From contig CM049310.1 in NCBI GenBank assembly GCA_026874595.1, positions 50,967,058 to 51,031,057 on the forward strand: a stretch of DNA of 64,000 bases, in the 5' to 3' direction. The notes under the pieces are model-generated. The model did not search any database. It was not told the DNA's origin and saw only the letters and a program-made list of their open reading frames with translations. Source of the DNA: Sipunculus nudus (Eukaryota > Annelida > Sipuncula > Golfingiida > Sipunculidae). Shown here one piece after another: positions 1-12,000 of the stretch (its first letter is position 1; each line of letters opens with the position of its first letter). The translations under genes and the position numbers were made by a program.

Positions 1-892
1 CGACAAGGGTAAATTCAACAATTTCACGCCATGGAGACTGTACATCTGATGATTAATAAATGAATTTGCAGCCTCAGAATTTAAACAACATTTCATATTT
101 GACCAATCTCATAAGGATCTGTATTAATCAGATTCATAGTTTAAGATAGGCCTAATACAAACCCAAAATGATTTACATCATCACAAAAAAAATAACCAAG
201 TTGTATAAATATTAACTCAAAGAAAAAGGTTATTTTTCAAAACGTATGTCTTATTTATGTGAATCAGGTATGCTGAATAAAGAATGGGTCATGTATACAT
301 GTATCGGTAAGTATATGTGTGTGCCGACTATTGTGGTAATATTATAAATTATGACAAATATTTTTAAAATATTTTTTTTTATCTAAATAATAAAATGAAG
401 GTTTACCTAACTATCCACTTAAATTAATATTTTTATTTTTTTTGCATTGCTAAAAAGATGTATATTTTGTTTATGCAAAATTGCTAGTTAAACAATGGGC
501 TTCGCCATTTTATGAAAACATAGCTGTCCACAATGACAGCTATAAAATATACCTGGTTTGTCCGTGTAGGTTTCCGGCCCTCACTGGATTATAGCACTTA
601 CAAAAAGCCCGTATACATTTTCAAAGAGGTTATGTTATCACCTCTTTTTCTTTTCTTTTTTTTTTTTGTCTGTCTTGTATAGCTTCAGTGTAATAAATCT
701 TGATGAAAGACAGGTCTTGTGACAACGAGGGATTTGATTTAATTTTTAATGTCGCAGATGCAGGATTCTTTCTGCATCGGTCTTATTTGGTGGACACATA
801 TGGCACTATAAACAATTTTCCTCATATTTCTTGGCACACACTGATTGATACATTCACGTAGGTATACATGTATGTTAATATACATTTACATG

Positions 893-928
<36 letters not shown>

Positions 929-2898
929 AATATACATATATGTATATCCCGAATTCCAAACATTTTCTTTTTTTTAGGGGGGGGGGGGGGGTAGAGGTTT
1001 CCTCACCCGGACTTAAAACAATCCAATTTCAGTTTTGAACCTTTAATAAGCCTCCTCTAATATTACATTGCCTCATGGAAAGTAATTGTAATTTTGATCA
1101 TATAATAGGCCTACTGCTAGTCAATACCAACGCGTTGAACCTCTGTGGTGTTACATTGTTACATACCAAAACCGCAATGTCACAATGTCAACAAAATTGC
1201 TGAAAATAAAAACTCATATTCTGTGAATTTTCTATTCATTTATGCCCATGCAAAGTTGCAACGACACATATCCAGTTTCTATATTTGGTAAAAAAATGGG
1301 GATATTTCGTGAATGAAGAAGTTGGCTTACATGTAGTCGGTAATATAAAAAATCCAAATCAGGCTATTTAAAATCTTTATGGCGACATTCATGTGTAAAT
1401 TGAACTTTATTGGTCTTATTAAATATTTGCTCTCAAAAAATTTTTGGATGATAAAACCCGGGGAATCTTCGATACCACATCTGTCATCATGCACATGGCT
1501 TGCTTCCAAACGAAGTCTTGTTTCAGCAAACCCCGCAAGTGCAGTAAAAAACATCTGTCTTATAATAACTAACGTTTCTACCTGCTGAAATACATTTCAT
1601 GCAAAACTTTCAATGTGCCAGCGTCTTCAAAACTACATATAAAGCGCGGTAATCATACAGTACGAAAGTAGGTCGATGCTGCTGCCGGTCATGTCCATAT
1701 TTTCACTGCCGGCGGCCATGTTTGTTTTTCAACTGTCACGCGTGGACTGCAATTACAGTATGTGACACATATTTAAGTGAATTTCTGTAATGACCACTAA
1801 CACGCGCCTACCTTCTTCACTTGTTACATCATTTTATAAATTCCTACAAACACATGTGTTAAAGAACTACTGCGTACATCACTCGATTGGCCATGCGGCC
1901 GCGAGTAACCCAGTGTCAACATGTGCTCGCGTTTCGAGGTCATGTCAAACCTGAAGGCTGACGTAATCCCATCATCCAAAGGGAAATCGACGTTCTTAAA
2001 CTTCAAGCGGCGTTTAGAAAATAAAAATTGATGGTTTATTACGTTTAACGAGGATACATTTCTTGTCAATTGCACTGCACTGCAGTAATCTGCCGAGCTC
2101 ACGCAAGTACACGTGCTTGATAATGTTGCCAAACACCATGTCGCTCCGCCTCTATTACCATATAAGGTAGACGCGCACTGCGCATGCGACCTGATCCGCC
2201 GGATCGGGTGTTGGGTCTTTAAACAGTAATGGTCCCTCAGATTTATACTGCCACCTAGTGTCTGAAACTCAAACTATACACACCTTCACACATTAAACAC
2301 TATTGTACTCATTTTCATTAAGTTTTGAATGGCAATGGCTGTAAGATAATAATAATGTACCAGGGTAAATGTACTGTTTAAACCTAATGAAACACAAACA
2401 GTATTTTCTGTAACTGCTTCACTGTCTTATAAAACTACTTCTGAAACACCAAGTGGATGTATTGAACAGTTTTGCCGATGACGAAAAAATTTGCTAAAAC
2501 TTGCATAACTTGGTAACCCAGTTAATACGGTCCAAATAACCGAAACTGCAAGTACAATGGTGATGGGTCTCAAAACAGTGTCGTTCACAAGATCGGGTTT
2601 GCCTCTCGATTGGCATGGCTGGGTCTCTGCTGCTTGGATCAGTAGAGGGAATATGGGTTGCTTCTAGCTTTGGGGCTGTGAATGCTGTAGCTTTCCTGGA
2701 AGATCCCAGACTCGGGATGAACAGTGGCAGCCTTTGCGGTGCCCTGCTTGGCTTGGTGTGGCATTGCGACTGTGGCTCAGAGAACATGCTTAAGGAGCGC
2801 ACAGGGCTGAGGTCTTGACCGCAGCAACCTGTAGCTGCTGAAGAGTGTATACTTTCTTTGGCTTGGCTTGGTATTGAACAGTTACAAGTTACACCAAC
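1..2898. other. Left-edge non-coding stretch, inferred TFIIB intron 6 (partial)
   Basis: No exon is recognised here on either strand. It follows the donor of the last visible TFIIB exon (minus strand), so I infer it is intronic and that the remaining TFIIB exons are beyond position 1. It holds a TA microsatellite (about 893-950), a G run (about 975-992), and a CpG-richer patch (about 1620-2220) with a TATA-like ATATAAGG and a GCGCATGCGAC motif near 2160-2190. The stretch 2494-2818 is open on both strands but its translations match nothing I know. Seen: repeats and motifs. Inferred: intron status. Confidence 0.6.
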
Positions 2899-3028
2899 CT
2901 TTGAATGTACGAGGGACTCCCTCCTGCCTACAGGCTATACACAGACAGGCTGAAGCAATGGCGTCATTACTGCGACCCTTCATCATCTTACTCTCATGGA
3001 CTTGTTTGAACATAGTGTTGGCTCGGTC
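2899..3028 (-). CDS. GTF2B: TFIIB coding exon 6, cyclin fold 1
   Basis: Acceptor CTACAG before 3028, donor GTTGGT after 2899. It encodes [20 protein letters not shown] and NDAIASAC...[13 protein letters not shown] plus one base. This ends where the vertebrate exon ends, before the conserved EICAVS segment, which is not found in this window. Confidence 0.93.
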
Positions 3029-6000
3029 CTGTAGTAAATGACATTTACATTCTGTTACAGCACAGAAGTGAACATACAAATACTAATACACTCCAGATAA
3101 AGATTTAAAATGAAACATTCTTGCTATGAGTATAAAAAATACCATAAAATACTTATACATAACTTATCATATGACGTCTGCTGGCATTTAGGGTTGAATT
3201 ATTTGTTGTAACCTCTGCCAAGGATGCATTTTCAGCCATGACTTTTTCTTTCTTTCATCCTATGTTGGTTTGTCTGATAACAGTTTTATATAGAACTATA
3301 GTCTTTTCCACCAGTGAATGCCCACTGAAATTTTGTGATTATATTCTTAAACCTAAAAAAAACTTCATAAACATTCACATTAAAATGTTGACCAACTGTC
3401 ACATTTTATCCAACTACTTACTCAGCCGGTCCATCCTGTTTTATACAAACTAGTTTGCAATGAGATGCAACATACAAATGTATACTCACAGCAATCATTC
3501 TCGGCAGGTTGAGTCTGTCAGCCATTTGATTTATCTCTTTAAATGCATTTAACAAGGCTCGGTCTGAACTGTTCAGCTGAAAAGTAAGTAAACATACATA
3601 TCAGAATGTCTTCTTATTGAACAATTAAAAGCCTAATGAATGAATATTTGATTCAATCACTTTTACTGCTCAGTACTGAATGATAATCCTGAAGCTGCAA
3701 AGAACCAAATTCATAGAAGCCAACATAGAAATTATCAATTTTTTCTTTTGATTATTAACAAATTAAAATGATTATGTTCATTAAAATTAATCACTACATA
3801 ATGTCTTATAGCCCCTATGGGACACAATAACAGGAATGTGAAATGCTATTTTTTACAGTCACAAACTCATTAATATATGTCCTTCCTAATTAACTCTTCA
3901 AGTTTTTCGCAATGAATCAATATTCCTAATCATTCAACAGGACTAAAATAGGAATAATAATAAAGTCAAATAAAAATACATAAAATCACAGGTGAATTAT
4001 TAAACTTTTTTCTTTAGTGTATCACAGGTATATTTGGCAAATTTTCCTTTAACTATTTCATCAGCTGTAATTTGCTGACCTGTCTTCTGTTCCTGTACAG
4101 TGGCTGACCAAATTCATTAAAGCTGGCATCACCGGTTCCCATACTGATCATGGTGGACAAGTCACCTCCCTCAAGCAGGTGGTTCTGTAAACAACACATG
4201 TAACAGTTTCTGTAAACAATATATGTAAACATGTCTGTAAACAATATATGTAAACATGTATGTAAACAATACATGTAACTGTTAAACAATTCTAGTACAC
4301 GTATTTATAAATGTGACTGATTTTATCAATAAAATATGTAACTGATTCTTTAAACAATACATGTAACTGATTAATATATTGTAACTGTTACTGGAAACAA
4401 TATATGTAACTGGTTATGTAAACAACATATGAAACTGATTCTGTAAATGATACATGCAACTAATTCTGTATACAATACTTATGTATATTTTGGCCAAAAT
4501 AAAATTGGGTCATTCTAGGGATGCTTCAAATGGCCATAACTTTTTTGTAATAGGAAGTAGAATTTGGAAACACAACATTCCCTGTATAACTTAGTTAGTG
4601 TGAAATCAGAGACTGGAGACTGAATGTGTATATAAACAATTTGAAATTCTGCACTGTAAATGTGTTATAACTGATGTAACTGTTTCTAGCACAAGGCCAA
4701 GAATCAGACCAAAGAGAGTGGGTGTCCTTGAGGAAATCAGACCAATGAGAGCGGGTGTCCTGGGGAAATCAGACCAACGAGAGCGGGTGTCTTGGGGAAA
4801 TCAGACCAATGAGAGAGGGTGTCCTGGGGAAATCAGACCAATGAGAGCGGGTGTCTTGGGGAAATCAGACTAAAGACAGCGGGTGTCCTGGGGAAATCAG
4901 ACCAACAAGAGCAGATGTCCCGGGGAAATCAGACCAACCAGAGCGGTTGTCCTGGGGAAATCAGACCAACAAGAGCGGGTGTCCTGGGGTAATCAGACCA
5001 AAAACAGCGGGCGTCTTGGGAAAATCAGACCAACAAGAGTGGGTGTCCTTGGGAAATCAGACTAATGAGAGCAGGTGTCTCATGTTTAAATTTTTTAGTT
5101 GGATTCATAATGTGATATCATGCCCTCATTGGTCTGATTTCAATTCTTTTCTCAGAGTGCACCCTGGTGTTCAAACACAGAAATTCTTCGATAAAAAACA
5201 TTGGTTACACAAGAGGAGATCTTGGATGAATGCAGTGTATACCCACTGCATGATGAGCATACTGAATCTACGAACAGGGATTCAACATAATTCCATGAAA
5301 TAAAAAACTCCATGAGTACTTAATATAAATACACATTGTGTACCATTCACCATTAAGCACTGAAATAGTAAATTATAGATTTAAATGTCATCATATATTT
5401 AATATGAATGTCACTTAGGCTCACCTCTGCTGCACCAACACGGGAAGCATCTTTGGAATTCTTTTCATTGCTGAAGGTTCTCCATTCTGAGCCGACATCA
5501 ATTACTCTGAAGATTAAACACATGGTATATGGTGAATTCATATGTTGAAATCACAGTGTGCTCACAATAAATTTGGTACAAAATGACTACTGACCAATGC
5601 ATGTCACATGTTTTTTGCCCCTAGTCTTATTTCAGATAAATCCTGCTTATACTCTGCCATATAAAATGCTGTCCCTACATTATAGTAACATTAGGCTTTC
5701 AGTCATAAAGGTATCTACTAGTACCTTCAATAGACAGCTCAAATTTTTTTTTTGTTTTTTTTTCTTTGCCCTGATAGAGATTCAGGATAATAATCCTAAT
5801 ACAGTTTGAGGATTTGTATGTTGTAAAAGAAAAGCATTATTCTGCTTTATACTTTGCTGATACACCTCCCAATACCACGTACCAAACTCCTTCTGCAGAC
5901 AGATTCTCACCAAACTCCTTCTGCAGACAGATTCTCACCAAACTCCTTCTGCAGACAGATTCCCACCAAACTCCTTCTGCAGACAGATTCTCACCAAACT

Positions 6001-9000
6001 CCTTTTGCAGACAGATTCTCACCAAACTCCTTTTGCAGACAGATTCTCAACAAACTCCTTCTGCAGACAGATTCCCACCAAACTCCTTCTGCAGACAGAT
6101 TCTCACCAAACTCCTTCAGCAGACAGATTCCTACCAAACTCCTTCTACAGACAGATTCTCACCAAACTCCTTCTGCAGACAGATTCCCACCAAACTCCTT
6201 CTGCAGACAGATTCCCACCAAACTCCTTCTGCAGACAGATTCTCACCAAACTCCTTCTGCAGACAGATTCCCACCAAACTCCTTCTGCAGACAGATTCCC
6301 ACCAAACTCCTTCTGCAGACAGATTCTCACCAAACTCCTTCTGCAGACAGATTCCCACCAAACTCCTTCTGCAGACAAGATTCTCACCAGGACACTATCC
6401 TCAGAGAATTTTGTGTTGCATCCTACACCATTATCGAACTGTGTCAGGTTTATTTCTCCAAGTTTCTTGCAACTGCTCATGTAGGCTGCCATTTTACATA
6501 TACTAAAAGCTTGATGTCAAAGGTTGTATGTTGAAATTTTAAGGCACTAGTAATCAAAATATACCATTCTTTAAGGGTTAACAATATGAAGTTTGGTTCA
6601 TTTAAGCAACCCTAAACAGTCTGTGGTGATAGCTTAATAACTGGCACAAAATATAACCAAGACTTGAATATTTTTTTCATGGGGCTAGTTGATCATTTAG
6701 GTATTAGTTCTACAGACCACACTCCCAATTATACTAAGGATGCATCATATTCAAACAAATCCTATCATAAGGCAACACAGTCAACTTTGAATGTCCGGCC
6801 TTTCTGACAATGACTTCAGATGTTCCAGAGGCAAGTGAATGCCTGGTCTGTGGAGACAAATGCTTGGAATATACAGTTAACTCACCGATCCCCTACCACC
6901 AGTCCACATTCTGAACACACCATGTCCCCGGCGTGGTAGTCCTCCACAAGGGCAGCATCGGGGTGGTACTTACAGGTGAGCTGGGCAAGCCTGTAAGGAG
7001 AAAGCAAGCCTGTCATGAATATATCAAAGTGATTTCCGGTACATGACAGGTTGGGTCAGCTGCTGACTCACAACTTCAGATGCTGGTCACGCCATTAGTC
7101 TTGAACAGCTAAAAAGTCTAGATAAATAAGCTCTCTGAATTTCAGGACAATCCACGATATTATTTCAAAATTTTTTTATCAAAAGTATGAATTTAATGAA
7201 CAAAGAGACCAAAGTCTATTTTTAAATGCACTAACATTTCAGCAACTGTGTCACAAAGGTTCTGAACAAATAACTAGGCTGATATTCATTCAATTTTCTG
7301 AGGGTGCTGCGGTAAGGATGTATGTGGGTATAGTGCATGCTTGTTCAAATTGAGCATTAAATAGTTTGTTTGCTATGCTCAGAAGTGACATGAGTATTTA
7401 TAATGCTAAGCCTGAAAATGAAAGTAAAATATATGTAAAATAGAAAATATAGTTTGCTGCCATCACTCAAGCAGAGCTAACAAGAGCACAGCAAACGTGT
7501 ATAATATGCCCATCATGTATCAGGTGACCTCTGACCTCATTAAATATGCTTGAATTTTGATGAGAATGTAATTCAGGTGCGTTACTATTGGTAAATATGT
7601 ATAATGAGTTTCATGTAAATCCATAGGATATTTGTAAGTCACCACGGTACCTCCAAAGTGCAGTGAACTCTGACCTCATTAAATGTGTGAATTTTGATGA
7701 GAATGTAAATCAGGTAAGAAAGTATATTGATAAATACGTATAACAAGTTTCAAGAAAATCCATAGGATTTTTGGTAAGGTGCCTCCAAAGTGATGTGACC
7801 TCTGACCTCATTAAATATGCATGGATTTTAACTATTTTAATGATTAACATTTCTGTTGAGTTTTATCAAAATCCTTCATATTCTTTATACAAGGTATTGT
7901 GACAACACCACAAAGAAGCAGAGTGAAAGTGAAGTTGACATCATTTTCACATGTAGCTGTTCAGAGGTTATTTCATTTTGAGTATCCCCACTCCACGACT
8001 ATTTAGAGAGTATATTACCATAATTAAATTATATTTTTTATGATTTACAGTCCTATGGTAAGTATGGTTCAGTTGAGTCCTGTTGACATCACTTTCACTC
8101 TATATTTATTTTGATTTCCATGCCTTCATAGATAATATTGGACACTGTTTTATATTATTTATGTAGGTTTGCAAAAATTATGTAAAACTTCAGAAACACC
8201 CAAATGTCAGTTTTATAATAACTTTGTTTATCATAAACAGCATTATGCCAATTTTTTTTTTTTGGTCCTGTCAACATCAGTTTCAGTATTATTACTAATT
8301 TCTATTTTTTTTCTATTTGCCTGCAGGGTTGGCATATTGACTGGGCCGGTGGCTATAGCCGGCAAATACTGGCTGATACTGGTCAATGTACTGGTCATCT
8401 GACATATCATTCATACAATACACTTTTTTACTCAGGCTTTTTCAACAGCTGCAGTGATGTACTGATTATCTGACAAAGCATTCATACTGAACACTTTTTT
8501 TACATGAGCTTTAAAATAGTGGCTATAATATAAGATAATTACATGAGGCCTCCCTCTGGACTAGTACAGTGGACCTTTGAGGTTAGTGGATGGACAGGTA
8601 GAAGGGAAACAGTTATGTGACCAAACTTAATTAGAGAGTCAGGCCTGATTCAATTTCAGTCTTGCCTGGACTTATACTCCATACTCACTTATTATAACTG
8701 TATGTTCATCTTTACTTTCTGGTACACCCCTCTGATATTGGGCCATGATGTGGGACATGAACTGTGACATTTAGTGATAGGCTGCTACAGAGGTGTGGGA
8801 GGGATTTAAGAGTTCATGGATCTTTAGATTTGCCTATATTATAGGTGGAAATTGGCAGTCTAACAACTTATAAATTCTGTAATCCAACTGTTATCATCAC
8901 AAATTCTAGGATGAAGCCAAGGGAGCAACAAAAGCTATATGCACAGACTGCAATTCTGAAATAAGTAATAGGGTCATACGGCTTTGAGCTCACAGAGAGA

Positions 9001-12000
9001 AATGCCCAAGAGCAAAGAAGCAAGATCTGAAAAAATCATTTTGCAGTGATTCAGGTGGCTTGAAGAAACCACATGACCATGATTCAGGTGAGGTAAGTTG
9101 TTATATTAAAAGTAATATTAACCTAGCTGCAGCAATAAGAATGTAATCCAACAGTCACAAACAATTTGATATTTTCAAAATAATATGCATATAATAAAGA
9201 GTAAGTTAATTGGTTTTAGTAAATTCTAATAAGTAACATTTTCCATCAAACTGAGCCAATATTCTGAATCAGACTTGCAAAACACTGGTTTATCCTTTTT
9301 TCTAGATATTCTCTGATTTTTCATGATCTATTTATATATGCTATTTAATTAACAGTCTCCACCAATTAGTAAGGTTGAAATGCCCTTCTCTCTGGTAGAT
9401 AACAAACTATGCAGTTATTTAATTTAATAAATGTACTTTTCCAATCATTTTAGAAGAATGAATCTGCAACAGTTGACGAGCCTCCATCCAAGCGTGCAAA
9501 ACTTCTACAGACTTCTATATCCAATTTTGGGATGACAACCAATGGGAAAACTAAAAAAGGGCTTGATGAACAAGTTGCAAGAATGTTTTCTGGTTGCAAC
9601 ATCCCTTTCAGTTTGGCTTCTCATCCCATGTTCCTGCATTTAATGCAAATGCTACGTCCTGGTTACAAGCCGCCATCAAGAAAGCAACTAACTGGTGATC
9701 TGTTGAACACGTTGCATGATAAGGTAACACAACATATGAATTATGAAGACTGAGCTTGAGGAAAAATGTCAACCTGACACAAGATGGGTCGAGTGATATC
9801 CATAACAGTCCAGTGATTGCCAGCAGCCTATATACAGGAGAGAAATCGTTCTTCCTGTCCTCCTCAGAAACTGGAGCTAACAAGAAGACAGCATCCTACT
9901 GTACATCAGCAGCATCAGATGACCTAACCCAAGCAGTGGCGTCAATTTTTCAATTTTTTCTTCAAGGGTGGGGGATGACTTGCAACTTTTTCCACACACA
10001 CACACCAACACATGTGTATATATATATATACCTTTTATTGTCTGTATGACAAATTACAAATATAATACAATTAAGCATAAGGTTTTAAAAAATTAGGTAC
10101 GTTTCCAGTAAATGTTAATTCTTAATAACTTTTAGATATATAATATTTCATATCAATCTCATAAATGTAACCAAAGTCTATAATTCTAGTTATAAATGTA
10201 TTTCATTTCCAGTATATAAGTATCATTCTCTGAATACAGGGGGTTTGGATGATTACATTTACCATCCCCCCTTGCTCAAAAGTTGGGGTATTTATACCCC
10301 GCATCACCCCCTGTATTGACATCCCTGAACCCAGGAATCAGACCTTGACTGCACAATTATTGCTTTTGTCACAGACAATGAAAAAAAAAGATGGAAGTCA
10401 CACAAGCAGCCATTAAATATGACCAGAAGCTCATAGTCTATGAATGTCTATCCCATTGGTTGAATCTTTTTGTTCAGAATGTGATACCTTCAGCAGTGGT
10501 CAATCAAATAGCAGAAATCAACAAATATTTTTGAAATCATCATGCCCCTAGTGCTCTTCTTGACGCTATTGAAGGATACATCAAGTCATAACTGCCAGAA
10601 TGAAGATGGTGTTGATGAGAGAATCCAGAAACTTGTACATACTGTTGGCCTTTTCAACTAAACTAAACATCTCTATCAACAATTAAAGCCAACCAATTGC
10701 GCTGGACAAACTTCAGTCTGCCAGTGCTACGGTTGCTGATGCTTGCGAGGCGTGACTTGTCTTGCATGGTGAACCAGAGCTTGAACCCCACAAGGACAAG
10801 GTTAAGAAAAGATTAAACCTAGCGATGACCAGTAGTCACTTTCTGGCCAACATGGTCCATCAAGCCTTCAGAGGAAAAAAAAATGATTCCAGATCAAATC
10901 GGGTCGTCCTAAACACTGCCTAAATATCGCTTATATTGTCAAAATACCCTATATTTAAACACCATCAAGGCTTATATGATATGTTTAACCATATTTCAAT
11001 AGAGGGAAGGGCTAAATTGGAATTTTGAATTGTCATCAGAGTACTGGTAAACACCTTACAAACCAGCGCTTTCTTTAACCACTTGTGTAGCAGAATGTAC
11101 GGCTCCTGTCCAGAACCTGGAGCTGATGACAATTTAAAATTCCTATTTAGCCCATCCTTCTAATGAAAATTATTAATTATTGGCTTAAATATTATATTTA
11201 AGCCTCAATGGTCTTTGATTATAGAGTATTTTGACAATGTAAGTGGTATTTAGGCAGTATTCTGGGGTATTCTAGTGTTAAGGACGACCAGATCAAATCA
11301 GTGCTGCTAACGAAAACCTGCATCAATCCTGCCCTGACCTCCTCCCTGACTTACTGCAGACTCAACCAATATTCCAAAGTCACTGATGCATGAGGCAGAT
11401 ATCACAAAAACAAAACCAACTGTAAGGTGGTAGTGTATAAAAAACTCCAACACATCTAACCAGGATTTATGTGACAAAGCAACACAACTTTTGATTAAAC
11501 CAAGCGATGACCAGTAGTCACTTTCTGGCCAACATGGTCCATCAAGCCTTCAGAGGAAAAAAAATGATTCCAGATCAAATCGGGGCGTCCTAAACATTGC
11601 CTAAATATTGCTTATATTGTCAAAATACCCTATATTTAAACACCATCGAGGCTTATATGATTTGTTTAACCATATTTCAATAGAGGAAAGGGCTAAATTG
11701 GAATTTTGAATTGTCATCAGAGTACTGGTAAACACGTTACAAACCGGCGCTTTCTTTAACCACTTGTGTAGCAGAATGTACTTCCTCCCTGACTTACTGC
11801 AGACTCAACCAATATTCCAAAGTCACTGATGCATGAGGCAGATATCACAAAGACAAAACCAACTGTAAGGTGGTAGTGTATAAAAAACTCCAACACATCT
11901 AACCAGGATTTATGTGACAAAGCAACATAACTTTTGTGCATGCCTGCCAGTTCAGCATTTGTTCAAATTTGAGCCACATACAAAACTAACTCCCGAACAG

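Noticed and set aside
2494-2818. Open frames on both strands (SLSMFSEPQSQCHT..., and MAGSLLLGSVEG...)
   Set aside because: Neither matches the missing TFIIB C-terminal half or any family I recognise; kept only as a note in the left-edge entry.
4851-5303. Open frame with [15 protein letters not shown] repeats
   Set aside because: A by-product of the 32-bp minisatellite cycling through three frames, within a TFIIB intron.
5883-6390. CRISPR-like array appearance
   Set aside because: Units are directly adjacent with no unique spacers, and the genome is eukaryotic; it is a minisatellite.
5814-6534. Long repetitive open frames on both strands encoding [17 protein letters not shown]-type peptides
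   Set aside because: They are produced by the 28-bp minisatellite, whose unit has no stop in several frames; there is no start context or homology, and the region is a TFIIB intron.
2899-6990. TFIIB as a processed or truncated pseudogene
   Set aside because: Exons are separated by proper introns, phases match, and no stop or frameshift is present; the missing part is explained by the window edge.
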